64,000 bases of DNA from Sinotaia quadrata. Taxonomy: Eukaryota > Mollusca > Gastropoda > Architaenioglossa > Viviparidae. This document shows, one piece after another, positions 46,145 to 57,811 of the stretch. The translations under genes were made by a program, and so were the position numbers. How positions within the stretch are numbered: the first letter of the stretch is position 1; each line of letters opens with the position of its first letter. Below the pieces are notes generated by a model. It did not search any database. It worked only from the letters and a program-made list of their open reading frames with translations, and was not told where the DNA came from. The stretch covers positions 48,492,164-48,556,163 of the forward strand of contig CM054177.1 of NCBI GenBank assembly GCA_028829895.1, read 5' to 3'.

Positions 46145-46605
46145 GTTGAAAAACAAGTGCTACCAATATCAGTAGTTTGTTTTGTGAGTAGATGTTTAAA
46201 TACAGGTGCTACTAATATCAGTAGTTTGTTTTGTGAGTAGATGTTTAAATACAAGTGCTACCAATATCAGTAGTTTGTTTTGTGAGTAGATGTTTAAATA
46301 CAAGTGCTACCAATATCAGTAGTTTGTTTTGTGAGTAGATGTTTAAATACAAGTGCTACCAATATCAGTAGTTTGTTTTGTGAGTAGATGTTTAAATACA
46401 AGTGCTACCAATATCAGTAGTTTGTTTTGTGAGTAGATGTTTAAATACAAGTGCTACCAATATCAGTAGTTTGTTTTGTGAGTAGATGTTTAAATACAAG
46501 TGCTACCAATATCAGTAGTTTGTTTTGTGAGTAGATGTTTAAATACAAGTGCTACCAATATCAGTAGTTTGTTTTGTGAGTAGATGTTTAAATACAAGTG
46601 CTACT
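46145..46605. repeat. 49-bp minisatellite (~9.5 copies) upstream of exon 3
   Basis: The unit contains CAAGTGCTACCAATATCAGT, AGTTTGTTTTGTGAGTAGAT and GTTTAAATA, nearly identical between copies. It ends about 30 bp before the exon 3 acceptor. Confidence 0.97.
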
Positions 46606-46634
46606 AATGACAACGCTTTCGTTACTTCTTGCAG

Positions 46635-46712
46635 TTGCAGCAGTTCAAGAAAGAAGTGGCATCAAACATAAAAGTGGAAGAAGAGACTGACGATCTAAAG
46701 AAAATTAAAAAG
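46635..46712 (+). CDS. RASGRF: RASGRF exon 3 of window: charged linker before IQ motif
   Basis: This exon has 26 codons in phase 0: LQQFKKEVASNIKVEEETDD then LKKIKK. The end matches the vertebrate DIKKIKK sequence that directly precedes the IQ motif. It is a short charged linker, acidic then basic; the basic end is part of the calmodulin-binding region in the family. The acceptor is CTTCTTGCAG at 46634 and the donor AAAAAG|GTATTA at 46713. A nine-copy 49-bp minisatellite stops only ~30 bp before the acceptor. The intron that follows is 8.8 kb and almost wholly tandem repeat, so the IQ region is split between this exon and the next, 8.8 kb apart. Confidence 0.9.
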
Positions 46713-46959
46713 GTATTATTACCTGTGTACAGTAATGTTAATTGTGTAATATTTCGAATTAGTTCAAGGAATTAATGTATATGCTTTAGTTTGTAATTTC
46801 AAACTGTTACTGCCTTAAACTGCTTTGTCATCATAAGAAAAGTGTGATTTATAAATGAATATGCACAATGTGCAGTACATAGACAGAGATAGACATTCTA
46901 CTATTTCTATAGTGTTTTCATGTCATCGGACTCTCATGCCTCTAGTATTTCTGATGGCG

Positions 46960-47135
46960 TTAGAGTAGTATTTCAACCAGTATTTCTAATGGCATTTAGT
47001 CCTTCAATCAGTATTTCTGATGGCATTTAGTCCTTCAACCAGTATTTCTGATGGCATTTAGTCCTTCAACCAGTATTTCTGATGGCATTTAGTCCTTCAA
47101 TCAGTATTTCTGATGGCATTTAGTCTTTCAGTATT
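46960..47135. repeat. 31-bp minisatellite (~5.5 copies)
   Basis: The unit is CAGTATTTCTGATGGCATTT AGTCCTTCAAC. Confidence 0.96.
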
Positions 47136-47209
47136 TCAAACGTCATTTCCGCAGTCATTTCACTAGTGACCAATAGATCTGAAAAGGCACGCTCCTATTG
47201 GGATTTGTT

Positions 47210-50200
47210 TGATGTATTGTTCTGTTTAACCCTCATTTTAAACTGCATTACTTTCAAAAAGCTTGCAAAAGCATGATGTATTGTTCTGTTTAACCCTCAT
47301 TTTAAACTGCATTACTTTCAAAAAGCTTGCAAAAGCATGATGTATTGTTCTGTTTAACCCTCATTTTAAACTGCATTACTTTCAAAAAGCTTGCAAAAGC
47401 ATGATGTATTGTTCTGTTTAACCCTCATTTTAAACTGCATTACTTTCAAAAAGCTTGCAAAAGCATGATGTATTGTTCTGTTTAACCCTCATTTTAAACT
47501 GCATTACTTTCAAAAAGCTTGCAAAAGCATGATGTATTGTTCTGTTTAACCCTCATTTTAAACTGCATTACTTTCAAAAAGCTTGCAAAAGCATGATGTA
47601 TTGTTCTGTTTAACCCTCATTTTAAACTGCATTACTTTCAAAAAGCTTGCAAAAGCATGATGTATTGTTCTGTTTAACCCTCATTTTAAACTGCATTACT
47701 TTCAAAAAGCTTGCAAAAGCATGATGTATTGTTCTGTTTAACCGTCATTTTAAACTGCATTACTTTCAAAAAGCTTGCAAAAGCATGATGTATTGTTCTG
47801 TTTAACCCTCATTTTAAACTGCATTACTTTCAAAAAGCTTGCAAAAGCATGATGTATTGTTCTGTTTAACCCTCATTTTAAACTGCATTACTTTCAAAAA
47901 GCTTGCAAAAGCATGATGTATTGTTCTGTTTAACCATCATTTTAAACTGCATTACTTTCAAAAAGCTTGCAAAAGCATGATGTATTGTTCTGTTTAACCC
48001 TCATTTTAAACTGCATTACTTTCAAAAAGCTTGCAAAAGCATGATGTATTGTTCTGTTTAACCGTCATTTTAAACTGCATTACTTTCAAAAAGCTTGCAA
48101 AAGCATGATGTATTGTTCTGTTTAACCCTCATTTTAAACTGCATTACTTTCAAAAAGCTTGCAAAAGCATGATGTATTGTTCTGTTTAACCCTCATTTTA
48201 AACTGCATTACTTTCAAAAAGCTTGCAAAAGCATGATGTATTGTTCTGTTTAACCCTCATTTTAAACTGCATTACTTTCAAAAAGCTTGCAAAACATGAT
48301 GTATTGTTCTGTTTAACCGTCATTTTAAACTGCATTACTTTCAAAAAGCTTGCAAAAGCATGATGTATTGTTCTGTTTAACCCTCATTTTAAACTGCATT
48401 ACTTTCAAAAAGCTTGCAAAAGCATGATGTATTGTTCTGTTTAACCCTCATTTTAAACTGCATTACTTTCAAAAAGCTTGCAAAAGCATGATGTATTGTT
48501 CTGTTTAACCCTCATTTTAAACTGCATTACTTTCAAAAAGCTTGCAAAAGCATGATGTATTGTTCTGTTTAACCCTCATTTTAAACTGCATTACTTTCAA
48601 AAAGCTTGCAAAAGCATGATGTATTGTTCTGTTTAACCCTCATTTTAAACTGCATTACTTTCAAAAAGCTTGCAAAAGCATGATGTATTGTTCTGTTTAA
48701 CCCTCATTTTAAACTGCATTACTTTCAAAAAGCTTGCAAAAGCATGATGTATTGTTCTGTTTAACCCTCATTTTAAACTGCATTACTTTCAAAAAGCTTG
48801 CAAAAGCATGATGTATTGTTCTGTTTAACCCTCATTTTAAACTGCATTACTTTCAAAAAGCTTGCAAAAGCATGATGTATTGTTCTGTTTAACCCTCATT
48901 TTAAACTGCATTACTTTCAAAAAGCTTGCAAAAGCATGATGTATTGTTCTGTTTAACCCTCATTTTAAACTGCATTACTTTCAAAAAGCTTGCAAAAGCA
49001 TGATGTATTGTTCTGTTTAACCCTCATTTTAAACTGCATTACTTTCAAAAAGCTTGCAAAAGCATGATGTATTGTTCTGTTTAACCCTCATTTTAAACTG
49101 CATTACTTTCAAAAAGCTTGCAAAAGCATGATGTATTGTTCTGTTTAACCGTCATTTTAAACTGCATTACTTTCAAAAAGCTTGCAAAAGCATGATGTAT
49201 TGTTCTGTTTAACCGTCATTTTAAACTGCATTACTTTCAAAAAGCTTGCAAAAGCATGATGTATTGTTCTGTTTAACCGTCATTTTAAACTGCATTACTT
49301 TCAAAAAGCTTGCAAAAGCATGATGTATTGTTCTGTTTAACCGTCATTTTAAACTGCTTTACTTTCAAAAAGCTTGCAAAAGCATGATGTATTGTTCTGT
49401 TTAACCCTCATTTTAAACTGCATTACTTTCAAAAAGCTTGCAAAAGCATGATGTATTGTTCTGTTTAACCCTCATTTTAAACTGCATTACTTTCAAAAAG
49501 CTTGCAAAAGCATGATGTATTGTTCTGTTTAACCCTCATTTTAAACTGCATTACTTTCAAAAAGCTTGCAAAAGCATGATGTATTGTTCTGTTTAACCCT
49601 CATTTTAAACTGCATTACTTTCAAAAAGCTTGCAAAAGCATGATGTATTGTTCTGTTTAACCCTCATTTTAAACTGCATTACTTTCAAAAAGCTTGCAAA
49701 AGCATGATGTATTGTTCTGTTTAACCCTCATTTTAAACTGCATTACTTTCAAAAAGCTTGCAAAAGCATGATGTATTGTTCTGTTTAACCCTCATTTTAA
49801 ACTGCATTACTTTCAAAAAGCTTGCAAAAGCATGATGTATTGTTCTGTTTAACCCTCATTTTAAACTGCATTACTTTCAAAAAGCTTGCAAAAGCATGAT
49901 GTATTGTTCTGTTTAACCGTCATTTTAAACTGCATTACTTTCAAAAAGCTTGCAAAAGCATGATGTATTGTTCTGTTTAACCGTCATTTTAAACTGCATT
50001 ACTTTCAAAAAGCTTGCAAAAGCATGATGTATTGTTCTGTTTAACCGTCATTTTAAACTGCATTACTTTCAAAAAGCTTGCAAAAGCATGATGTATTGTT
50101 CTGTTTAACCGTCATTTTAAACTGCTTTACTTTCAAAAAGCTTGCAAAAGCATGATGTATTGTTCTGTTTAACCCTCATTTTAAACTGCATTACTTTCAA

Positions 50201-53200
50201 AAAGCTTGCAAAAGCATGATGTATTGTTCTGTTTAACCCTCATTTTAAACTGCATTACTTTCAAAAAGCTTGCAAAAGCATGATGTATTGTTCTGTTTAA
50301 CCCTCATTTTAAACTGCATTACTTTCAAAAAGCTTGCAAAAGCATGATGTATTGTTCTGTTTAACCCTCATTTTAAACTGCATTACTTTCAAAAAGCTTG
50401 CAAAAGCATGATGTATTGTTCTGTTTAACCCTCATTTTAAACTGCATTACTTTCAAAAAGCTTGCAAAAGCATGATGTATTGTTCTGTTTAACCCTCATT
50501 TTAAACTGCATTACTTTCAAAAAGCTTGCAAAAGCATGATGTATTGTTCTGTTTAACCGTCATTTTAAACTGCATTACTTTCAAAAAGCTTGCAAAAGCA
50601 TGATGTATTGTTCTGTTTAACCGTCATTTTAAACTGCATTACTTTCAAAAAGCTTGCAAAAGCATGATGTATTGTTCTGTTTAACCCTCATTTTAAACTG
50701 CATTACTTTCAAAAAGCTTGCAAAAGCATGATGTATTGTTCTGTTTAACCCTCATTTTAAACTGCATTACTTTCAAAAAGCTTGCAAAAGCATGATGTAT
50801 TGTTCTGTTTAACCGTCATTTTAAACTGCATTACTTTCAAAAAGCTTGCAAAAGCATGATGTATTGTTCTGTTTAACCCTCATTTTAAACTGCATTACTT
50901 TCAAAAAGCTTGCAAAAGCATGATGTATTGTTCTGTTTAACCCTCATTTTAAACTGCATTACTTTCAAAAAGCTTGCAAAAGCATGATGTATTGTTCTGT
51001 TTAACCCTCATTTTAAACTGCATTACTTTCAAAAAGCTTGCAAAAGCATGATGTATTGTTCTGTTTAACCCTCATTTTAAACTGCATTACTTTCAAAAAG
51101 CTTGCAAAAGCATGATGTATTGTTCTGTTTAACCCTCATTTTAAACTGCATTACTTTCAAAAAGCTTGCAAAAGCATGATGTATTGTTCTGTTTAACCCT
51201 CATTTTAAACTGCATTACTTTCAAAAAGCTTGCAAAAGCATGATGTATTGTTCTGTTTAACCCTCATTTTAAACTGCATTACTTTCAAAAAGCTTGCAAA
51301 AGCATGATGTATTGTTCTGTTTAACCCTCATTTTAAACTGCATTACTTTCAAAAAGCTTGCAAAAGCATGATGTATTGTTCTGTTTAACCCTCATTTTAA
51401 ACTGCATTACTTTCAAAAAGCTTGCAAAAGCATGATGTATTGTTCTGTTTAACCCTCATTTTAAACTGCATTACTTTCAAAAAGCTTGCAAAAGCATGAT
51501 GTATTGTTCTGTTTAACCCTCATTTTAAACTGCATTACTTTCAAAAAGCTTGCAAAAGCATGATGTATTGTTCTGTTTAACCGTCATTTTAAACTGCATT
51601 ACTTTCAAAAAGCTTGCAAAAGCATGATGTATTGTTCTGTTTAACCGTCATTTTAAACTGCATTACTTTCAAAAAGCTTGCAAAAGCATGATGTATTGTT
51701 CTGTTTAACCGTCATTTTAAACTGCATTACTTTCAAAAAGCTTGCAAAAGCATGATGTATTGTTCTGTTTAACCGTCATTTTAAACTGCATTACTTTCAA
51801 AAAGCTTGCAAAAGCATGATGTATTGTTCTGTTTAACCCTCATTTTAAACTGCATTACTTTCAAAAAGCTTGCAAAAGCATGATGTATTGTTCTGTTTAA
51901 CCCTCATTTTAAACTGCATTACTTTCAAAAAGCTTGCAAAAGCATGATGTATTGTTCTGTTTAACCCTCATTTTAAACTGCATTACTTTCAAAAAGCTTG
52001 CAAAAGCATGATGTATTGTTCTGTTTAACCCTCATTTTAAACTGCATTACTTTCAAAAAGCTTGCAAAAGCATGATGTATTGTTCTGTTTAACCCTCATT
52101 TTAAACTGCATTACTTTCAAAAAGCTTGCAAAAGCATGATGTATTGTTCTGTTTAACCCTCATTTTAAACTGCATTACTTTCAAAAAGCTTGCAAAAGCA
52201 TGATGTATTGTTCTGTTTAACCCTCATTTTAAACTGCATTACTTTCAAAAAGCTTGCAAAAGCATGATGTATTGTTCTGTTTAACCGTCATTTTAAACTG
52301 CATTACTTTCAAAAAGCTTGCAAAAGCATGATGTATTGTTCTGTTTAACCCTCATTTTAAACTGCATTACTTTCAAAAAGCTTGCAAAAGCATGATGTAT
52401 TGTTCTGTTTAACCCTCATTTTAAACTGCATTACTTTCAAAAAGCTTGCAAAAGCATGATGTATTGTTCTGTTTAACCCTCATTTTAAACTGCATTACTT
52501 TCAAAAAGCTTGCAAAAGCATGATGTATTGTTCTGTTTAACCCTCATTTTAAACTGCATTACTTTCAAAAAGCTTGCAAAAGCATGATGTATTGTTCTGT
52601 TTAACCCTCATTTTAAACTGCATTACTTTCAAAAAGCTTGCAAAAGCATGATGTATTGTTCTGTTTAACCGTCATTTTAAACTGCATTACTTTCAAAAAG
52701 CTTGCAAAAGCATGATGTATTGTTCTGTTTAACCCTCATTTTAAACTGCATTACTTTCAAAAAGCTTGCAAAAGCATGATGTATTGTTCTGTTTAACCGT
52801 CATTTTAAACTGCATTACTTTCAAAAAGCTTGCAAAAGCATGATGTATTGTTCTGTTTAACCCTCATTTTAAACTGCATTACTTTCAAAAAGCTTGCAAA
52901 AGCATGATGTATTGTTCTGTTTAACCCTCATTTTAAACTGCATTACTTTCAAAAAGCTTGCAAAAGCATGATGTATTGTTCTGTTTAACCCTCATTTTAA
53001 ACTGCATTACTTTCAAAAAGCTTGCAAAAGCATGATGTATTGTTCTGTTTAACCGTCATTTTAAACTGCATTACTTTCAAAAAGCTTGCAAAAGCATGAT
53101 GTATTGTTCTGTTTAACCCTCATTTTAAACTGCATTACTTTCAAAAAGCTTGCAAAAGCATGATGTATTGTTCTGTTTAACCCTCATTTTAAACTGCATT

Positions 53201-54640
53201 ACTTTCAAAAAGCTTGCAAAAGCATGATGTATTGTTCTGTTTAACCCTCATTTTAAACTGCATTACTTTCAAAAAGCTTGCAAAAGCATGATGTATTGTT
53301 CTGTTTAACCCTCATTTTAAACTGCATTACTTTCAAAAAGCTTGCAAAAGCATGATGTATTGTTCTGTTTAACCCTCATTTTAAACTGCATTACTTTCAA
53401 AAAGCTTGCAAAAGCATGATGTATTGTTCTGTTTAACCCTCATTTTAAACTGCATTACTTTCAAAAAGCTTGCAAAAGCATGATGTATTGTTCTGTTTAA
53501 CCCTCATTTTAAACTGCATTACTTTCAAAAAGCTTGCAAAAGCATGATGTATTGTTCTGTTTAACCCTCATTTTAAACTGCATTACTTTCAAAAAGCTTG
53601 CAAAAGCATGATGTATTGTTCTGTTTAACCCTCATTTTAAACTGCATTACTTTCAAAAAGCTTGCAAAAGCATGATGTATTGTTCTGTTTAACCCTCATT
53701 TTAAACTGCATTACTTTCAAAAAGCTTGCAAAAGCATGATGTATTGTTCTGTTTAACCCTCATTTTAAACTGCATTACTTTCAAAAAGCTTGCAAAAGCA
53801 TGATGTATTGTTCTGTTTAACCCTCATTTTAAACTGCATTACTTTCAAAAAGCTTGCAAAAGCATGATGTATTGTTCTGTTTAACCCTCATTTTAAACTG
53901 CATTACTTTCAAAAAGCTTGCAAAAGCATGATGTATTGTTCTGTTTAACCCTCATTTTAAACTGCATTACTTTCAAAAAGCTTGCAAAAGCATGATGTAT
54001 TGTTCTGTTTAACCCTCATTTTAAACTGCATTACTTTCAAAAAGCTTGCAAAAGCATGATGTATTGTTCTGTTTAACCGTCATTTTAAACTGCATTACTT
54101 TCAAAAAGCTTGCAAAAGCATGATGTATTGTTCTGTTTAACCCTCATTTTAAACTGCATTACTTTCAAAAAGCTTGCAAAAGCATGATGTATTGTTCTGT
54201 TTAACCCTCATTTTAAACTGCATTACTTTCAAAAAGCTTGCAAAAGCATGATGTATTGTTCTGTTTAACCCTCATTTTAAACTGCATTACTTTCAAAAAG
54301 CTTGCAAAAGCATGATGTATTGTTCTGTTTAACCCTCATTTTAAACTGCATTACTTTCAAAAAGCTTGCAAAAGCATGATGTATTGTTCTGTTTAACCCT
54401 CATTTTAAACTGCATTACTTTCAAAAAGCTTGCAAAAGCATGATGTATTGTTCTGTTTAACCCTCATTTTAAACTGCATTACTTTCAAAAAGCTTGCAAA
54501 AGCATGATGTATTGTTCTGTTTAACCCTCATTTTAAACTGCATTACTTTCAAAAAGCTTGCAAAAGCATGATGTATTGTTCTGTTTAACCCTCATTTTAA
54601 ACTGCATTACTTTCAAAAAGCTTGCAAAAGCATGATGTAT
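47210..54640. repeat. 64-bp satellite, ~116 near-identical copies (7.4 kb) in intron 3
   Basis: The unit contains GATGTATTGTTCTGTTTAAC, CCTCATTTTAAACTGCATTA and CTTTCAAAAAGCTTGCAAAA GCAT. Almost all copies differ only at one site (AACCCTC against AACCGTC). Rare variants are AACCATC (about 47934), CTGCTTT (49354 and 50122) and a one-base deletion near 48290. There is one AAGCTT per unit. Start and end are sharp, at GATGTATTG and GATGTATGTG. It fills 84% of the intron between the linker exon and the IQ/DH exon. Confidence 0.99.
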
Positions 54641-54689
54641 GTGTAAATACGTCTTATGAGCTAATTAGTGTGCGTGCCAGTCTGACCTA

Positions 54690-55440
54690 TATAGTACTGT
54701 TTCAGTTTGGTCTACTTATATTTCAGTATCGTTAGATTAGTCTGTTCTAATACTATTTCATCTTCATCTATTCCGCTTCAGTCTGGTATAGTATCGTTTC
54801 AGTTTGGTCTAATTCTGTTTCATTCTGGTCCAGTTCAGTTTAATCTGGTCAACATCAGTTTCAGTCTGGCCAGTTCAATTTAATGTGTTCTGCATCAGTT
54901 TCATCTGGTCCAATTCAGTTTAATCCCGTCTATATCAATTTCCGTCTGGTCCAGTTCAGTTTCATATGCTATTCAGTTTAATTTGGTCTACATTAGTTTC
55001 AGTCTGGTCCAGTTCAATTTAATCTGGTCCCCCTAAATCAGTTTCAGTCTGATCCGGATCAGTTTAATCTGGTCCCCATCAGTTTCAGATCTGGTCTACA
55101 TCAGTTTCAGTCTGGTCCAGTTCAATTTAATCTGGTATACATCAGTTTCAGTCTGGTCCAGTTCAGTTTAATCTGGTGTACCTCAGTTTCTGTCTGGTCC
55201 AGTTCAGTTTAATCTTGTCTTCATCAGTTTTCAGTCTGGTCCAGTTCTGTTTCAATTTGGTTAAGTTTAGTTTGTCTGGTCCAGTTCAGTTTAATCTGGC
55301 CTTCATCAGTTTTCAGTTTGGTCCAGTTCTGGTTTCAATTTGGTTAGGTTTAGTTTGTCTGGTCCAGTTCAGTTGATGTAATCTGGTCTACATTAGTTTC
55401 AGTCTGATCTAGTTTGGTTTCCCTCTGGTTTCATTCAGTT
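54690..55440. repeat. ~41-bp degenerate repeat (~16 copies) upstream of exon 4
   Basis: The unit is CAGTTTCAGTCTGGTCCAGT TCAGTTTAATCTGGTCTACA T with many substitutions and indels. Each unit holds several pyrimidine-AG strings resembling splice acceptors. 55441-55551 is unique and leads to the exon 4 acceptor. Confidence 0.93.
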
Positions 55441-55551
55441 CTAACTCACGCTAGGTCAGGACAGAATAGATATAACATGTATTGTCAACAACGACTACAG
55501 CAAGATATCCAGGCTTGAAGAACTTCTTACGTCGATACCACTTCATTACAG

Positions 55552-55805
55552 GTACAGAGTTTCTTCCGCGGCTGGTTATGCCGGCGGCGCTGGAAGCAGA
55601 TTGTGGAGTTGTACATCCGGTCACCCCACGCGGAGAGTATGAGGAAGCGCAACTCCATCGTTTTCTCCATGGTGGAGTGCGAGGAGGAGTACAATCGGCA
55701 GCTCTCCTGCTTAGTCACCTGCTTCTTACGACCCATGCGTATGGCTGCCAGTTCCAAGAAACCGCCGGTGTCACACGAAGACGTTAACTCCATCTTCCTG
55801 AATAG
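55552..55805 (+). CDS. RASGRF: RASGRF exon 4 of window: IQ motif and start of DH (RhoGEF) domain
   Basis: This exon has 84 codons plus AG. It opens [18 protein letters not shown], a clear IQ motif fitting [IV]QxxxRGxxxRxxW, which binds calmodulin in RASGRF. It then runs through the strongly conserved [11 protein letters not shown] into the first DH helix (CR1), [16 protein letters not shown], and on to [15 protein letters not shown] and SIFLN. CR1 of DH domains contacts the switch regions of Rho-family GTPases; RASGRF DH activates Rac. GC content is higher than in the neighbouring introns. The acceptor is CTTCATTACAG at 55551 and the donor AATAG|GTGAGTTG at 55806. The trailing AG joins C of the next exon to make Ser, as expected from vertebrate SIFLNSET. 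This is the longest and best-conserved exon in the window. Confidence 0.97.
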
Positions 55806-55879
55806 GTGAGTTGCACGGTTAGGTCTTGTTCAAGTCTATAGTCCCTTAAGTGCGACATTGACCTGTTAAAATGATCTCT

Positions 55880-55881
<2 letters not shown>

Positions 55882-55951
<70 letters not shown>

Positions 55952-56019
55952 ACACACACACACATACACACACGCACGCACGCACGCACACACACACACA
56001 CAAATTGTGTGTGTGTGTG

Positions 56020-56071
<52 letters not shown>
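55882..56071. repeat. Compound (CA)n-(GT)n-(GA)n microsatellite in intron 4
   Basis: (CA)n with CGCACG interruptions is followed by GTGTGTGT and then about 22 GA units. The CA and GT runs are complementary and could fold back on each other. Confidence 0.97.
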
Positions 56072-56074
<3 letters not shown>

Positions 56075-56281
56075 AAGCTGATGTTTTCAAAATTTAAATA
56101 TGTTACATACAATTATATTAGCATTTTCTCATTAAATATGTCTTTAAGAATTAAAAATATGAAATTGTGATTTGAGTCTTAAAATTAGTTTATAGTTAAA
56201 GTCAACACACTAATGTAAATTACATCGTATGTCAGTAGTTAATTGTCTTGTTGCTTTATATTGCTCTAAGTGGAAATTGTT

Positions 56282-56595
56282 CACCCTGACTGCTGTTTAT
56301 CTTTCCTTGTTCTAAATCGTATTGATAGTAAAATAACTGCTCTTTAATTTATCTTACCTTGTTCAAAATCATGTTGAAAATAACTTGACTGCTGTTTAAT
56401 GTATTTTTTTAAAGATGTTCCAAATCATATTGAAAATAACGAGACTTCTATTTAGTGTGTATTACCATGTTCCAAATCATGTTGAAAATAAAGAGACTAC
56501 TGTTTAATATACCTTACCTTGTTCCAAATCATATTGAAAATAAAGAGACTACTGTTTAATTCATCTTACCTTGTTCCAAACCATGTTGATTGCAG
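56282..56595. repeat. ~50-bp repeat (~6 copies) that includes the exon 5 acceptor
   Basis: The unit contains CTTACCTTGTTCCAAATCAT, ATTGAAAATAAAGAGACTAC and TGTTTAAT. The last unit reads CTTACCTTGTTCCAAACCAT then GTTGATTGCAG and ends at exon 5. Confidence 0.92.
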
Positions 56596-56675
56596 CGAAA
56601 CTCTGCTGTTTCTCCATCAGATCTTTCTGAAAGGCCTCACAGCACGCTTGGAAAACTGGCCGACACTTGTGCTAG
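56596..56675 (+). CDS. RASGRF: RASGRF exon 5 of window: DH domain, central part
   Basis: After the split Ser the exon reads ETLLFLHQIFLKGLTARLEN then WPTLVL and one base G. This matches the DH segment SETIMFLH...WPTLVL of RASGRF, between conserved regions CR1 and CR2. The acceptor GTTGATTGCAG (56595) sits in the last unit of a ~50-bp array. The donor is GTGCTAG|GTAAGCAGG at 56676. Oddity: the final ~14 exon bases plus donor are the founder-like unit of a downstream array with eleven further copies of CTAG|GTAA. The copy at 56754 has an identical donor 78 bp downstream. Reading through to it stays in frame with no stop, so a 26-residue longer form is possible on paper. No transcript evidence is available. 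Confidence 0.95.
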
Positions 56676-57175
56676 GTAAGCAGGAAGAACTATTGTGTAT
56701 GGCACATTTGTTCTATGTAACCAGAAAAATATTCTGTACGATACTTGGGCTAGGTAAGCAGGAAGAAATATTTTGTGTGGCATTGGGCTAGGTAACCAAA
56801 AAAATATTGTGTATGATACTCGGGCTAGGTAACCAGAACAAATTTATTGTGTATGATACTTGGGCTAGGTAACCAGAAAAAATATTGTATATGATACTCG
56901 GGCTAGGTAACCAAAAAAAAATATTGTATATGATACTTGGGCTAGGTAACCAGAAAAAAATATTGTATATGATACTCGGGCTAGGTAACCAGAAAAAATT
57001 TATTGTGTATGATACTTGGGCTAGGTAACCAGAAAAAAATATTGTATATGATACTTGGGCTAGGTAACCAGAAAAAATTATTGTGTATGATACTTGGGCT
57101 AGGTAACCAGAAAAAATTATTGTGTATGATACTTGGGCTAGGTAACCAGAAAAAATAGTGCGAATGACACAGCCT
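56662..57175 (+). repeat. ~39-bp array of exon 5 edge plus 5' splice site (12 donors, 11 of them decoys)
   Basis: The exon end GACACTTGTGCTAG|GTAAGC recurs as GATACTTGGGCTAG|GTAAGC or GTAACC. CTAG starts at 56672 (true), then 56750, 56788, 56825, 56865, 56903, 56942, 56981, 57021, 57060, 57099 and 57138. The spacer is A-rich with TATTGTGTAT. Only the first decoy keeps GTAAGCAGGAAGAA exactly. Confidence 0.95.
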
Positions 57176-57179
57176 AGGT

Positions 57180-57780
57180 TCTCTGTCTTGTTTGTAAGTA
57201 CTCTTCTAAAAAGGTTGATAGGACATTATTTGTCGTATTTCATAAGTTCCATTTGCAACTTGTTAGACCTGTTTTAAGTATACTTCCAAAGTAGTTGATG
57301 GGACATTTTATGTAATTTCTTAAGTTCCATTTGAAAGTTATATCCGTTTTTAAGTACCATTCTGAAGTAGTTGATGGGGCATTTTATGACTTTTTCTTTA
57401 AGTTCATCTGAAAGTTGTTATATCTGCTTTTAAGTACTCTTCTGCAGTATGGTAAGTGATGGGACATTTTATGTCTTATTTCTTACGTACCATTTGCAAG
57501 TTGTTGTATATGTTTTTAAGTACTCTTCTGAAGTAGCTGATGGGACATTTTATGTCTTATTTCTTACGTACTATTTGCAAGTTGCTATAACTGTTTCTAA
57601 GTAGTCTTCTGAAGTAGCTGATGGGACATTTTATGTCTTATTTCTTACGTACCATTTGCAAGTTGCTATAACTGTTTCTAAGTAGTCTTCTGAAGTAGCT
57701 GATGGAACGTTTTTTGTCATATTTCTTAAGTTCCATTTTAAAGTTTTATATCTGTGTTTCTAAGTAAGCATTCGAAGAAA
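57180..57780. repeat. 81-bp degenerate repeat (~7 copies)
   Basis: The unit contains GAAGTAGCTGATGGGACATT, TTATGTCTTATTTCTTACGT and ACCATTTGCAAGTTGCTATA. Right-hand copies are cleaner. Confidence 0.93.
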
Positions 57781-57811
57781 ATTGGGATCTTCTCTATCTT
57801 TTTTTTTTAAA

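Noticed and set aside
47210..54640. CRISPR array or centromere
   Set aside because: There are no variable spacers between repeats, so not CRISPR. It lies within an intron of a clearly spliced gene, so a centromere is unlikely, though the higher-order pattern is similar in kind.
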